Assembly (NCBI GenBank): GCA_037074705.1
Contig: CM073590.1
Location: forward strand, 42,660,395-42,724,394
Source of the DNA: Zhengitettix transpicula
Lineage: Eukaryota; Arthropoda; Insecta; Orthoptera; Tetrigidae
Length of the DNA: 64,000 bases
Direction: 5' to 3'
The notes under the pieces were generated by a model. That model saw only the letters and a program-made list of their open reading frames with translations, was not told where the DNA came from and searched no databases. This document shows positions 1 to 12,427 of this stretch, one piece after another; position 1 is the first letter of the stretch; every line of letters begins with the position of its first letter. The translations under genes were made by a program, and so were the position numbers.

Positions 1-1842
1 AAATCCATGTTTGACGACAATTATCTTAATAGTCAAATAATTTGTTTTCATTTTGTCCATTGACATGATAATATAAAAATAATACAATGAAATTGTTTCC
101 TTGGTATTATGATATGTTCCGTATATGTGGTTGCCGATTAGTTTCCTTAAGTAATGCAATTATCGCAATAAACAGTCGGTTAGGAGATCCATTGTTAATG
201 CTTCATAAATTGTCCAGTTCTCTGTTTTTTTTATAGGATACAATGTTTTCGAAGTTGTATTAATGATGCAAGCCCTTAAAATAAGAACAAAGAAACCAAG
301 TGGATACTCGAATTGAGAAAAATAGTTAATTTGTTACTCATTAGACGTCGAGTAAATTTAAAGAACTACTTTCTAAGGTTAGTAATTAGTTACATATATA
401 AACTATAAATTGTATTTCAGCTGTTATTATGAGAATACTCCGTTACGTAATTTACATCACTTTTATAGCCGCATAACATTTTAAAAGGTTTTATAGAACA
501 CAAAATTTTTTGTAAACTATATCATACAGATACGTAACCATAATTTATAATATTAAGTAACAAATAAATTAATTTTACACAGAAATAATAGAAAATTTAC
601 ATTAACATTTTTTTTATAGAATCACCCCTCATTTCAGAACATTTCGTCGCTTATTTCGAAGCTTTCTTGGACAATTGTTTTCCGTAGAGCAGCACTTCTT
701 TCAGCTGTTTATTATTGGTGAATAGACGGCCTTGTAAAGCACCTTTAAGTAAACTAAACATTACCTTTCTAAGTAATGTATCAAAATTAGTTAATTTGAT
801 TCTCAAAAAAAAAGTGAGCTTCACGTGAGATACCACTCCAAGTTCTGGAGTTTTCTCTCTGGTTTGAAGTTATTAATCCATGTTTTATCTTCAGTGTTAA
901 TTATATTCAGATGACAAAAAAACGGATCCCAGACCCACTATTCTCCTGTCCTGTTTATTTAGCAACAGCGCAGATACAACTGAAGTGATAACGCTGCAAC
1001 TTGTCATAAACAAACATTACGGTGGCATCTATCTCATTGTGAGCGTAGAAAGTCGTACAGAATATTTAAAGACTATTATATGAACAGTGAAGTTACTTTT
1101 TGACTTCGCCTTGCATAAAAATACGTTTGCACTGTATTAAGTTTTTTGTACATGGGAGGTTTCATGGCGAACCTCTAATATTTATTATTGATATTGATCA
1201 TAGAAATTATTGAAATATAGTTTATTACACTGATAAAAAGAATATTGTGCTGTTTACCCTCAGTTATAAATATTGTTTCAAATAATTTTATTAATTTTTT
1301 TAAAGCACCCATATACGAATTCTATTATAATAAAACTTATTATTATAATAAAAAAATTGCAGAGGTGAAACCTTAATCCTTACTCCATACTCCTTGTAAT
1401 ATCTTGTTTTTCAACTTACATCCTAGGTTTAATTACATAAATGCTTTAAAGTACCTCTCTATCTTTTCTCATTCATTTTGGTTACGGTTAGTGTCATCTG
1501 GAATATCAAGCTTCTATTTTAATTGTATTAATTCAAAATACAGCCTTGTAAAGTGCATGAGTATATGTATCTTCGATTTGTGAGTATTGCATCGCATTAA
1601 GCAATAATCTCTGAAGGTTCGAAAATACGCGAATAATGAAAAATATATAAATTCATGGAATTTGTATGTATTTTATAATCTTACCGTTTGGTTCTTCCGA
1701 ATTATTAAACCGTGATTTCTGAGGTTAAATAAGCACTTTCGCGGTACTATTATTCAGAAATACAGTGATATGAATAATTTTTCATAGAATAACATTTTTT
1801 ACTTGCATTCGTTCGTAGAAAGCATTCTATGTTTGAATTTCA
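1..1842. other. AT-rich DNA without a supported gene
   Basis: Long A and T runs and no open frame with recognisable protein content. A short minus-strand open frame at 651-836 ends in Lys-Lys-Ala-Ser-Lys and has some codon-like composition, but no family resemblance and no clear splice context. Confidence 0.6.
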
Positions 1843-2172
1843 GACGCGGAGGTTCCCACAAGCCGAGGCACCTCGGCCTGTTTTGAGAGGTGTATCTTCT
1901 CCCGCTATCCAAAGAGCGCGGGACAAGTACCCAATGCCCGAACTACCTTATGCAGGTTTTTCTAGGGTTTTGCCTGCATCACTTTAAGGCGAATGCCGGG
2001 TAGGATCCTTAAACCATAGCCCGGGGGTTCTAGTTCACCATTGGCTACCTTCCTCTACCCTTCCGCATCCCCCCTTTCAAATCCCTTCCTATGCTATTAA
2101 AGGGGAGTTGTCACCATGTGGATTACCCTCATGTAGCCTGTTACCCCCCCCCCCCCAAAAAAAAAAAAAAGG
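1843..2172 (+). repeat. Family A retroposon copy with C/A tail, internally deleted
   Basis: Starts in the shared segment containing the palindrome GCCGAGGCACCTCGGC and ends in the family end CCCTCATGTAGCCTGTTA, followed by about 13 C and 14 A. Compared with the fuller copy at 5368-5862, the segment between GAGAGGTGTA and CTTCTCCCGC is missing, so this copy carries an internal deletion of about 150 bp. Strand is assigned so that the A-rich tail is 3'. No Pol III A or B box is evident. It may be a SINE-like element or the 3' end of an unrecognised LINE. Confidence 0.75.
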
Positions 2173-3103
2173 AGTAGGAGACCGATAAGGAAGGAACTTT
2201 ACTCCCGTTACATAAGAGGCTCTACTAACTAAACACCCAGCAAATGAACCATCAGAATATCTTTGACTTTGCACAAACGTTGTAAACCATCATCATGGTT
2301 TTCGAATCATTTATAATATTGCTGCATTGTTGAACATGAATGTTTCTTACTTATTTTCCACCTCGCTTTAAAATGACGATTCGTGTCCACAAGGACAACT
2401 GAAGATTTGAAATCATTAAATCACTGATATCTTACTTGATGTAGTTGCGAATCTAGAAAACCGAATTTAGTAACATTTCCATCTGTAGATAGTAAACGCA
2501 ATTGTGCACCTGTGTGCCGTAGGCTCTGTCAATAAGTGTACTCTACAGAGAGCTCCTCGCCACTTTGCCGCGATTTATATTCAGTCTCTCCCTTTCCGAA
2601 TACATGAATACATAGTGAAGAGGTTTCAGTCGCGAACCTTCAAAGGTTTATGCGTAGTAAAAGCCCGCACGCGGCTTCTGCTCTAAGTAGACTTCTTCCG
2701 CAAAAACAGTGCCAACCGACATTTGCAGATCATACACATCTTTGCACGATGATATGAATCACACATCAAGTTACAGCACTATGCTTCTACGAAATTTGAA
2801 TATCAGTCTTGCACGTCTTTGTACCATCGTCTACTCAATCAATTCAAAGGCACACTATTCCGTACGATTGGTTGTTGAACCACAGCCAAGTTTGGACCGA
2901 GTACACTTCAGTTAAAAAATGATGGATTTCTTCATACATAGTCATATTAAAGCGAGTTTTTTTGTTTACTATGTTACTAATATTCAATATGAACGTGTAT
3001 AACTGCGTGGCGTAAACATACAATTTCGGAAACAGTCTCTTAATGTATGTCTTAATGCTGTCTTATTAGATATCTTTGAATTTGTAAAACATCTTTAGAG
3101 TAT
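2173..3103. other. Unassigned sequence, locally GC-richer
   Basis: The part at 2500-2920 is less AT-rich than its flanks and has two short open frames on the plus strand, but neither resembles a known protein and I see no convincing splice pair. It could be an unrecognised exon, a regulatory block or a worn repeat. Confidence 0.3.
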
Positions 3104-3385
3104 CAGGCTACGTGATGGTAATTTACGTGTTGGCAGCTCCCCTTAAATAGCACAGGAACGGATTTGAAAGGCGGGATGCGGAAGAGTTGACGAATGTAGC
3201 TAAAGGGTTATCTAGGGTCCCCGTCTGTAGTTTAAGGATCCTACCCGGAATTCGCCTAAAAGTGATACAGTGCAAACCATAGAAAAACCTGGATCAGGAA
3301 GGTCGGACACTTGGAACTCGTCCCACGACCTTTCTATAACGGGAGAAGGGTTTCCTGCGGGGACGCACTGTTCCCTTTTTTGTGC
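3104..3385 (-). repeat. Family A retroposon, truncated
   Basis: The left end carries the family 3' segment in reverse (GGCAGCTCCCCTTAAATAGC) and the copy runs to the GGGGACGCA block, where similarity stops. Divergence is visibly higher than in the copies at 4425-5862. Confidence 0.7.
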
Positions 3386-4424
3386 CACGAAGAGGTTAAA
3401 AAGACAACTAATAGGACACAAAGAGTAGAATTACCAATTTTGTATATAAAATTCATTGTACGAGTCATGACTTTTGTTGTATCGGCCAAACAAATATACT
3501 TTTAATGTTAAATACGAAGCAGAAATCTTAGAAAGTTATATGATTTTTTACTTTGTGTTCTATGGCTATTATGCATTTATCTTTGATCTTAATACTTTGT
3601 TTGATTACCAGTCTTAAGTATTTCGCTCTTAGAAAAAGACGTCATTCCTCGTCGAATTGTCTGGAACTTTTATTTTTAATATTTTACCTCTATTTCAAGT
3701 TGGTCTGTACGAAGATCGTTTTTTAGTATAATTAAGGTCAGATTTTAATAATTAAATTTATGATATAAATCTCCTCAGTGATGTTGATTTTCTGCTTTAA
3801 CCGAAAATTTCATAAGTCATAGAAATTATTCGAAAAATATTTATAATAATTGCATTTAAAAGCTTAAATAGGTCTAAATATCTTAAATTTCTTAAAAAAA
3901 AGTATTTTTTATATTCTTCATTATTAAATATAAAAGTACTATTCTTTTATTATAAGGTGTTAGCTATATTAGCATGAATTAAAATTAATTTAAGAATTTC
4001 AGACAAGGCTGAAGGAGACGCCTCTGTTTAATCAGAGAGTACGTAAATTCCAATTATATTTCTAATCAATTGAAATGACTCTATTGTAGAGATTATAAAT
4101 GAGTAATGAAATGAATAATTACAATTATTTATTTTATTTGGAGGCGTAACTTTGAGGCCAGAACATTTTAAACAACAGTATTGATTGGCGCCAGAATGCG
4201 GATACTATAATGGGTGCTAAGTAGATAAGACGCTCAGACCTTAAACTCGGGTATTCAGAGAAGGTGTGTGTGTTTGGGAGACAGAGCAGTATGTAGTCAG
4301 GAAACTTGACAGATATTCAGAAAAGGTGTGCGTGTTTGGAAGGCAAGTGTGGTGTGTAGGAGACAGTGTGTTTTGAAGGACCTGACCATGGTAGTGCGAC
4401 CTACGGTCTGTGATGGTCAAATTC
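3386..4424. other. AT-rich DNA with a short GTGTGTTTGG-type repeat
   Basis: Mostly AT-rich. At about 4249-4375 a segment containing ATTCAGAGAAGGTGTGTGTG is partly repeated about 66 bp downstream (ATTCAGAAAAGGTGTGCGTG), a short imperfect direct repeat. No gene seen. Confidence 0.5.
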
Positions 4425-4989
4425 AGCAAAGCAGGCTACATGAAGATAATCCACATGGTGGCAACTCCCCTTTAATAGCATAGGAAGGGATCTGAAAGGG
4501 GGGATGCGCAAGGGTAGAGGAAGGTAGCCAAGGGTTAACTAGGGCCCCCGGGCTATAGTTTAAGGATCCTACCGGGCATTCGCCTAAAAGTAATGCGGGG
4601 AAAACCCTAGAAAAACCTGCATAAGGTAGGTCGGGCATTGAGTACTTGTCCCACGCCCTTCCGATAGCGGGAGAAGAGATTTCTGTGGGGACGCAGCATT
4701 ACCTTTACCGTACCTCGACCAGTTTGGGAGGCAACTGGCCAACTGTTCCAATGGAACAGCAAACAACTCTTACCGTATGCCCAAGGTCTGTGACCCCGGA
4801 ACATACAACTCTCAAAACAGGCCGACGTGCCTCGGCTTGTGGGAACCTTAGTTCAAAAACGGAGTGGAAAAGGCATCCCCAAAGGTAGCCGCTTCGTGTC
4901 TTTCCTCCAAGGTTCTGCCTGCGACAGAAGACCCCTCGAAGGTACTGCCTGCGAGAGATTAGTCCTCGCAGACCTATCTTTACCCTCAC
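4425..4989 (-). repeat. Family A retroposon, near full length
   Basis: One of the most complete copies, about 560 bp. It runs from CAGGCTACATGAAGATAATC on the left through CCCGGGCTATAGTTTAAGG, the GCCGACGTGCCTCGGC palindrome (one arm mutated) and CAAAGGTAGCC, to CTGCCTGCGAGAG. The sense strand is minus, judged by the tails of other copies. The minus-strand open frame across it (112 codons) is not conserved between copies, so I do not call a protein. Confidence 0.8.
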
Positions 4990-5367
4990 GTTTTTTTTTG
5001 TTTTTTTTTTAGGTGTAGACAGGCTATGTATAGTGTAATCCACATTGTGGCAACTCCCCTTTTATAGCATAGGAAAGGGATTTGAAAGGGGGGATGCGGA
5101 AGGGTAGAGGAAGGTAGCCAAGGGTTAACTACGGCCCCCGGGCTATGGTTTAAGGATCCTACCCGCCAATAACCTAAAAGTGATGTAGGGAAAATCGTAG
5201 AAAAACCTGCAGCAGGTAGGTCGGGCATTTAGTACTCGTCCCACGCCCTTCCGATGGCGGGAAAGGGGTTAGCTGTGGGGCCGCAGCCTTCCCCTCGCCG
5301 TGTCTTGACCAATTTAGGAGGCAGCTGGCCGACTATTCCCATAGGCATAGCGGACAACTCTTACCGA
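4990..5367 (-). repeat. Family A retroposon with T-run tail, left arm of a head-to-head pair
   Basis: The copy begins at 5023 with CAGGCTATGTATAGTGTAAT. It is preceded by two T runs at 4990-5012, which is the A-tail seen from the other strand. It ends at about 5367, where the sequence turns into the opposite orientation of the same family. Confidence 0.75.
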
Positions 5368-5862
5368 GAGGATTCTCTCGCAGGTGAACCTTCACAGAGA
5401 GGTCTGGCAGGGGCTACCTTTGGGGATGCCTTCACAACTCTCTGATTTTTTTAACTAAGGTTCCCACATGCCGAGGCACCTCGGTCTGTTCTGAGAGGTG
5501 TATGTTCCGGGGTCGCAGACCTTGGGCATACGGTAAAAGTTGTCAACTATTCCTATTGGAATAGTCGGCCAGCTGCCTCCTTAACTGGCCAAGGCATGTC
5601 GAGGGGTAAGCTGCGACCCCACAGCAAATCCTTCTCCCGCCATCGGAAGGGCGTGGGACAAGAACCTAATGCCGGACCTACCTGATGCAGGTTTTTCTAG
5701 GGTTTTCCCTGCATTTCTTTAGGCGAATGCCGGGTAGGATCCTTAAAATATATCCCGGGGGCCCTAGTTAACCCTTGGCTACCTTCCTCCACCCTTCCGC
5801 ATCCCCCTTTCAAATCCCTTTCCTATTCTATAAGAGGGGAGTTGCCACTATGTGAAACCTGT
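5368..5862 (+). repeat. Family A retroposon, right arm of a head-to-head pair
   Basis: Opposite orientation to 5023-5367. It begins near CTCTCGCAGGTGAACCTTC and ends at GGGAGTTGCCACTATGTG. Together the two arms make an imperfect palindrome of about 840 bp. No A-tail is visible at this end. Confidence 0.75.
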
Positions 5863-7669
5863 AAGAATAATGGAAGATAGGGGCAATCATTAAAGTCATT
5901 TCTATGAAGAATTCATTGAGAAAGAAAACATGCAGACACAATAAATTACAATTTTTTATTGTTCATATCAAAGATAATTACAAATATCCGATGATAGATT
6001 TGAGAAGTAACAATGGTTGGAAAAATACGAGACTGGGAATACAAAGTGGATCATTGTAAAATTTCAATAAAGCATAGTGTAAGGTGCATAAATGTCAAAC
6101 AAAAAGGTTAAGAATTGTGCAATGTTTAATTTGTATATAAGTTAATTTGTGAACAGATGGATTATAATATTGGAAATAAAAACTGTATATGTTACCATCT
6201 TTCCATAACACATCAGTCTTTTGCCATTTCCAATAGGAAATTGTTTGAGTAATAAATTATGTTATAACGTTAATTTTATTTATGTTTGACGCATGTATTA
6301 TGTTTCGTTATTATTAGGTAGTTACATTTTATTTTTCATTCACTTCAGAACTCATTTTCCGTGACAAACCGTGTAGAACATTAAATGTAGTTTATCTGTT
6401 GTATCCAGTGTGATAAAAATCCTTAATACCGGCGGACACTGCGTTATTTCTGTTCTTCGTTTACATTTGAAACATTCTTCCTTGACTACCCTCGCAGCAG
6501 AACATACTCTACGAGAAAGCTTTTCGTATCTCGGAGGATCAACAGCCTTGCTTTGCTTGAGAAGTTTTACAACAAAAAGGAGGAGATAACGAAAATATTA
6601 TCTGAGACAACAGAGCAGCAGAGGGTTGCTCTGGTCGCCTTTAGCTACCACTCCACTCCGGAGATTAAGCGTGACGTCACGAAATCAACGCGCCACGTCC
6701 GCCTGTTAGGACTTAGTCTGAGGCAAAAACGAAGGTGAAAAACTTCCTGTACGATTTCTCTTCAACGATTGTTTCCAAGCTAAGGCATCCATGAAGAAAT
6801 ACAGCTCAAATTTATTGATTCGTTCAAAATATCTTGCTAGAATAGCAACTATTCGTAAAATAAATTTCAAGAAATTTTATTGTTGCTTTTAATTGTTAAT
6901 AATTCAGTCTATACACTGAATACGTTAAGGAAAATGTTGAGATATTTTGAATTATAATTTTGGTATGACTTCAGATACACATTCAAAAGTTCGAACGACT
7001 GTTGCGAACGGATCACGTCAATAAACGAAAGCGTCTTATGAAAGCTATAAACATGAAATCAACTAATAAACAATCAATTAAACAACGAAAATGAAGTCAC
7101 AATATTAGAAAAATTAAACCAGTTGGTAATAAAGTAGGTTATCATACGTTTATTGAAAATACTATTGTTTCGTGTGATAGAAGATCGTCTATTACAGCCA
7201 CTCAATGCATTAATGTATAATAAGATAAACAATGCACTGTATAGTTATAAGTATGATATTAAAAATTTCCTATTCAGTTTTGGGAAATATAAATTAAGTA
7301 ATAAATATTGTACGTTTTGTTATGCCGCTTTCTGTAAGGTATCTTTGATCAAATATATTCCATCGTAGCAAATTGGGAGATTTCTGCTGTTGTTCAATAA
7401 CCACGTCACGTAATGCTTGATGCTTGATGCTTAAAATTAATGTCAAAATAAATATATTCAACAAATACATTTCCTGTTGAATTATACACAATCAGTATAA
7501 ATTATAATCAAGGAAGGTAACTTTTTTCTGTGTAATTTCACACAAGTTAAATGACTAGGCTCTATTTGCAGTAATGTCAAAATCTAAGATATACCAACAA
7601 ATCGCTACTCTATAAAGTAATTATGACTTATTTAATATTATATCTATATACAAATGTATTTATTTACAT
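5863..7669. other. Unassigned AT-rich DNA with one GC-richer block
   Basis: The block at 6470-6740 is less AT-rich. A plus-strand open frame from about 6481 to 6738 reads through EKFYNKKEEITKILSETTE and is followed by a stop. Codon-like composition suggests an old exon or transposon fragment, but I recognise no family. The rest is AT-rich. Confidence 0.35.
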
Positions 7670-8570
7670 AAAAATAAAAGTGTGCTGTATGTGTGTCCCT
7701 TATACATTCCTATACCGTTCATTCGATTGAGTTGTGCACACGTCCGTAAAGGTTTCCGTTGCCTTTCGAAGCGTTAGGCAACTTCCAAGGGATGAATAGG
7801 GTGAAATTTGAAAACAGAAGATATTTGCGTCTAATAATTAGTTTTCGGGAAGTTGATGATATTAATAGTTTATTTCCTGATGTTTTAGCGGACAATTTCA
7901 ACCTCTTACAGCGTGGGGTGGCAGCGCCACTAAGGTAGGGGACGGAGGGGCTTTACATAATAATAATGCGAAACAACAGAGATTGGTGAAAATCCAGGGT
8001 TATAGAAGTCAATAAGTTTAATTATGCCACTAAGTTATAGTTCAGTCCCTTGGTGTGTGTGTGTCGGGGGTGGGGGGAGGGAAGTCGGTGAAAGGACGCT
8101 ACATAAAAGTAATGAGTAAACGACTGAGACTGATGTTGAATCTGGGGTCATGGAAATCACTCAGTTTAATTCTGACATTTACCATACTGCTTTAGTTGTT
8201 GGGGTGGAAGCGGGAGAAACAAATTTTCATGTACAATCTTATATGCGTAGAGGAATTTCTGCTAAACTTTGCTCACATGTTACTTACGATACAGGAAGAA
8301 ACACCTAAGGGTTAAGACCTTAAGGGGTGGAGAAGGCATTTAATAACATTCGTAAACTGACATTATTATCGTCGAATAAACTTTCTCGGGGTCTCTGAAT
8401 TTGACAATTTATAAGTGTCTAATTTAAACTCCAAAAGGTAACGGAGGGAAGCTGTTGTAAGGGTGGTGGAAGGGGGTTTACATAAAAAATAATGCTAAAA
8501 ATACCCAGATTTATGTCTATTCCGAGGTTATAGGAGTCGCTGAGTTTAATTTAACAATTATTGTAAATAC
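7670..8570 (-). repeat. Old, strongly diverged copy of tandem-monomer element family B
   Basis: The left end resembles the family 3' end in reverse: AAATAAAAGTGTGCTGTATG, then a degraded CTTATACA and GCACACGTCCGTAAAGG, matching the CGTACACGTGTTCTTTGCG block of younger copies. Three degraded monomers follow, marked by ATAATGCGAAACAACAGAGA, by AGTAATGAGTAAACGACTGA and by AATAATGCTAAAAATACCCA. Each is followed by a form of the block ending AGTTTAATT. The 5' terminus is not recognisable. Confidence 0.65.
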
Positions 8571-9284
8571 TTTTAAATTATTTATCAAAACTGTACAATC
8601 TAAAGATAAAAGCTTTTAAGAATAAATTCTTAAAAAACCTCAGTTATATATAAAACGATAAGAGTTGAATGTTTAACAAGAGCGGTGATTTGAGTTACAC
8701 TAAATCTAACATTTCTTTATTTACGTTGAATATTATTTCAGGTACAATGCACGTCAGAATTAACAACTTCAGTGGGATGTCGTGTATTATAATTACATAA
8801 TGAAATTGGTTAAGTCCTCCTCAATATTATATATTAACCCATTACCGCATCCTTTTTTGTATTTTTTAAACTAATTTTTTAAGATGTATTTTTTTGAATA
8901 CAAAACGGAAAAAATAACCAAGAAACTATCAAACGTGAACAAAGTCAATATGGCTCATGATGTTGCACATATTCAACATAAATATAATTAGGTCGGATTT
9001 ATCAATAATTGACATTAATTGGATAATTATTTTAGTGTAATTATAATACCATGAGAATAACGCTTAAAGTTTCTTTCTTGAAAAAAAACAGAAAATAAAT
9101 ATTCAGAAGTTGATTGGCGGGTTGAAAATCTGGGTTAAGAGGTTGACTCACAGAAATTTAGGAAGGGAATGTTTTAACATGTCCAAGGTTACAAAAAAAT
9201 TCACATTTTTTTTAAGTGGATGTTGTTTCATATCTGCATCACAAATTAGCTGTCTTAGAAACCAATAGACGTTTCTGGAGTGAT
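8571..9284. other. AT-rich DNA, nothing recognised
   Basis: Long A and T runs and no open frame of note. Confidence 0.5.
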
Positions 9285-9491
9285 ACTAAAAGCTTTTTTT
9301 ATTGATTTATTCACAGCCGGATCAACAGCTCTGGTTTTTAGTGACTCAATATGGAAAACCATTTTTTGCTAGTCGGGGGACTGATTTGCCGAGAGTTTCT
9401 TTCACGCACTCGCCGGGATTTGAACTTGGGACCTCTGTGGTGTGAGGTAGTCACCTGACCCCTACACCACCAGGAGTCAACATTAAAAGTT
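9285..9491 (-). repeat. tRNA-derived SINE with candidate target-site duplication
   Basis: On the minus strand the 5' part is tRNA-like. It has an A-box-like TGGTGTAGGGG, an ACCTC/GAGGT anticodon-type stem and a B-box-like AAGTTCAAATCCC (head at about 9413-9478). An unrelated body follows and ends in AATAAATCAATAAAAAAAGC. The flanks ACTAAAAGCT (9285-9294) and ATTAAAAGTT (9482-9491) match at 8 of 10 positions and may be the target-site duplication. The tRNA fold is too degraded, and the body too long, for a functional tRNA gene. Confidence 0.75.
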
Positions 9492-11620
9492 AAATTTTGC
9501 ATATATGCTTCACTAAAAGGTTAATATATGACAAATACACAGTCAACTTTTAAAAAAGTATGTTTACATTAGAAAAAATCCGACAACTCTTTCACTATTT
9601 TATTTTATTTTAGTTATGGTATCGACCACATTTTTGATAATAGTTCTGCGTATTTTACACAATTGCTTAAATGAATACCTTTATTTTCTTGACAGTGTTT
9701 CATAGTCGGGCATATCAGTGTTCCTTCACTTTCATGTTTACGCTTCCAAGTCATATATCAATTTTTATTTTTGTAGAAATTGATTATTGTTCTTGTATTT
9801 AGTATATAATATTTTTGAAGGATTCTTTAATATGTTTTCATTGAAGAAGCATGGACAAGTCATAGTATCCGTGGTAATCATATTATACCGGCATTTGCTT
9901 CCTTTCAGCAAATAATTAATTTAATTACTAAAAATCATACACCTGTCGTTTTTTAAAGGCTCGCATTTACTCATAATTACTAATCATCTGCAGAGACAAT
10001 TATGTAACCTTGCATAGAATGTACCCTTAATTGTTATTGACGTCCACGCATTTCTCTGTTTGATTCGTAATTCAGTGTTGACGTGCGTTCAAATTGGAAT
10101 CCTATACAAAGAAACAGATTTGGAGGCATGATTTCAATCCGTTCTCCTGGGCTATAATCGTATGTAAATTTCAGCTGCCTATAACACGGCAAACCCAATC
10201 CAAAAGCAACGCAGTGCGCGCTCTGCAACTTTAATACCTATCCCACATGTTCCCATCCAGCTTGTAGAGTTTGTAAATAACTTATTATATTGATAAATTG
10301 ACCCCTGTAAAGCCTATATAATTTATACGAACCAGGTAAATAACTATTAACACACAAATCAATTAGAAGAAAAGTTGTTCAGACACTTTTTAGATTCGAT
10401 TAATTAATTAATGGATTTATATAATATATTGAAGTTAGTTTAAATAAAAGTAAACCTTATCTAATATTACAACACATGACCATAAATGTATAGTTTTCAA
10501 AAACGAGAGTAACACCAATTTGGGTATTATTAGACTATTCCTGGATTATTCCAAATGCTTTAAGCACAGATTTGATCTAGGCTCTAAGGAATGTGGCTAA
10601 ATACTAAATACAAATCAATATTGTATCAATCTCCAAGAGTTAAAAATGACATATTTGACGATTTTGAATATCATAAATTCCGGCAATACATAATGGTATT
10701 TAAACTTAAATTACTAAATCTGAAATCTGTTACGAATAGTGTAAATCACGTTGTTAGAAAATTAAAAAGTTTGTAGCATATATAAATTTAAATAATTCCT
10801 TTACAGTTTGATAAGAAACACGTTAATAAAATATAATGGAACTATTCTATAGTTAACTTTTAGCGGGGCAGTTAACGTGAAGGAAATGCATAGATAATTA
10901 GAACGGAATTATTAGTAAGTTGACCTTCTTTAATGAAAGTAATTTTACTTATCGTTGACTTCATTTATATGTACCAATCTTATATATAATATGGAGAGAC
11001 GGGCCCTAATACAGCCATTGTAAAAATCTGAATTTCACGTCGTTGTTCGTGTAATGTATTTTGTGTTAGGTCTTGGAACACATATTTTACTACATTTTTT
11101 AAAAAATGCTTAAAAGTGGAAAATTATTTGGTAAAATGTTTTCTTGAATTAGAACAGTTTTTTTGTAAGACTGATAAACCTATACAATGTTTTAAAGGTT
11201 TCGTAGAACCTTTACTCTACAATGTATTTTATATGTAAGGAATATTTATTATTTCGTTGGGATCGGGCAATTTAGATTTAATAATAAAATCAGAGTTATA
11301 GCAATTACTCAGACCTAACAACACAAAACGTGTATTCATTGCTTAGAAATGTAACCTTACCTTAAAACTGTGCACAATGTTTTCATAACTGTATGAAGGA
11401 CGGGCACCAAGCACGATCCAAATATTTTGCTAGCCTTATTCACAATTACGAAGATGTAAGCGTATATATTTGAATAAACGTTCAGAGTTGTATTAAGAGT
11501 GTAACTTTTTCGTGTAAATCAGCCATTTTTTTCTTTATTGACGTCAGTCCAAATGAAAATTAATTTTAAAAATTGTTATAATATATCATGCAATACTGCC
11601 AGTTGTACATGTACCATCGT
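9492..11620. other. AT-rich DNA with a possible minus-strand exon at 10034-10225
   Basis: Mostly AT-rich. At 10034-10225 the minus strand has an open frame of about 62 codons after a TTGCAG acceptor-like site. It includes LKFTYDYSPGERIEIMPPN and ends in a stop. The TYDYxxGE motif recalls the end of a SET domain, but the Cys-x-Cys pattern usually found there is not present. I cannot assign it. Confidence 0.3.
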
Positions 11621-11716
11621 TTTCCGCATCCCCCCTTTCAAATCCCTTCCTATGCTATTAAAGGGGAGTAGCAACCATGAGGATTACCCTCATATAGTCG
11701 GTTACCCTAAAAAAAA
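11621..11716 (+). repeat. Family A retroposon, 3'-terminal fragment with A-tail
   Basis: Only the last ~90 bp of the family are present: TTCCGCATCCCCCCTTTCAA, ATTAAAGGGGAGT, then a CCCTCATATAG end and an A-run. A severe 5' truncation with retained A-tail is the usual signature of LINE-driven retroposition. Confidence 0.8.
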
Positions 11717-12383
11717 TAATTCTCAAACGAAAGTATCGGTTGCCGAGTAAAATCGTAATATAATTTCCAGCAACGAAATTTTAAGTAAAAGGAGCAACAG
11801 GCTAAAACGAAAATATTTATTAGCAATGATTTTTGCACAATATTGATCGTCTGTCGATAAGTACATTATTGTTAATGTATAATGTTTCCAAAATTCTAAA
11901 TTTTAGTTTCCTGCCGTCTTTTTATAAAATACGTATAAAATAAGAATAGTATTGTAAAGAATAGAAATTAAAATGGTTAAATTGGAGTACGTTATGCAAG
12001 TTACATTGAAAAATTCAAATAAATGTATTAAATCATAAAATGTGATATATATATATATATCATGTTTTACATATTATATACATAATTTTATATATTATAT
12101 ATATAAAATATGTTACTCATACAATATTTATTATGTGAATAAATTATAAAATATGTATCAGTTTATTAAAATTAATATAAAAATCAAATATCTTGTAAAC
12201 CAAAGGTTTATAATTTAATGTCCTTAGTAATCGATGTAAAATATTTATATACCAACTATTAAAAGTTATAATTATTATGAAATATTTTCAATGAAGGTTG
12301 AAACTGCATAATTGTGAATTGATATACAAAAAAGTTAAAGGGAATTTAAATAATGAAATTTTATAATATATATATATATACAA

Positions 12384-12427
<44 letters not shown>

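Noticed and set aside
4705..5043. 112-codon minus-strand open frame in family A
   Set aside because: Other family A copies break this frame, composition follows the repeat, and no domain is recognisable.
9413..9478. A tRNA gene on the minus strand
   Set aside because: A- and B-box-like sequences are present, but the acceptor stem does not close, the anticodon loop has eight bases, and the sequence continues into a SINE body with an A-rich end.
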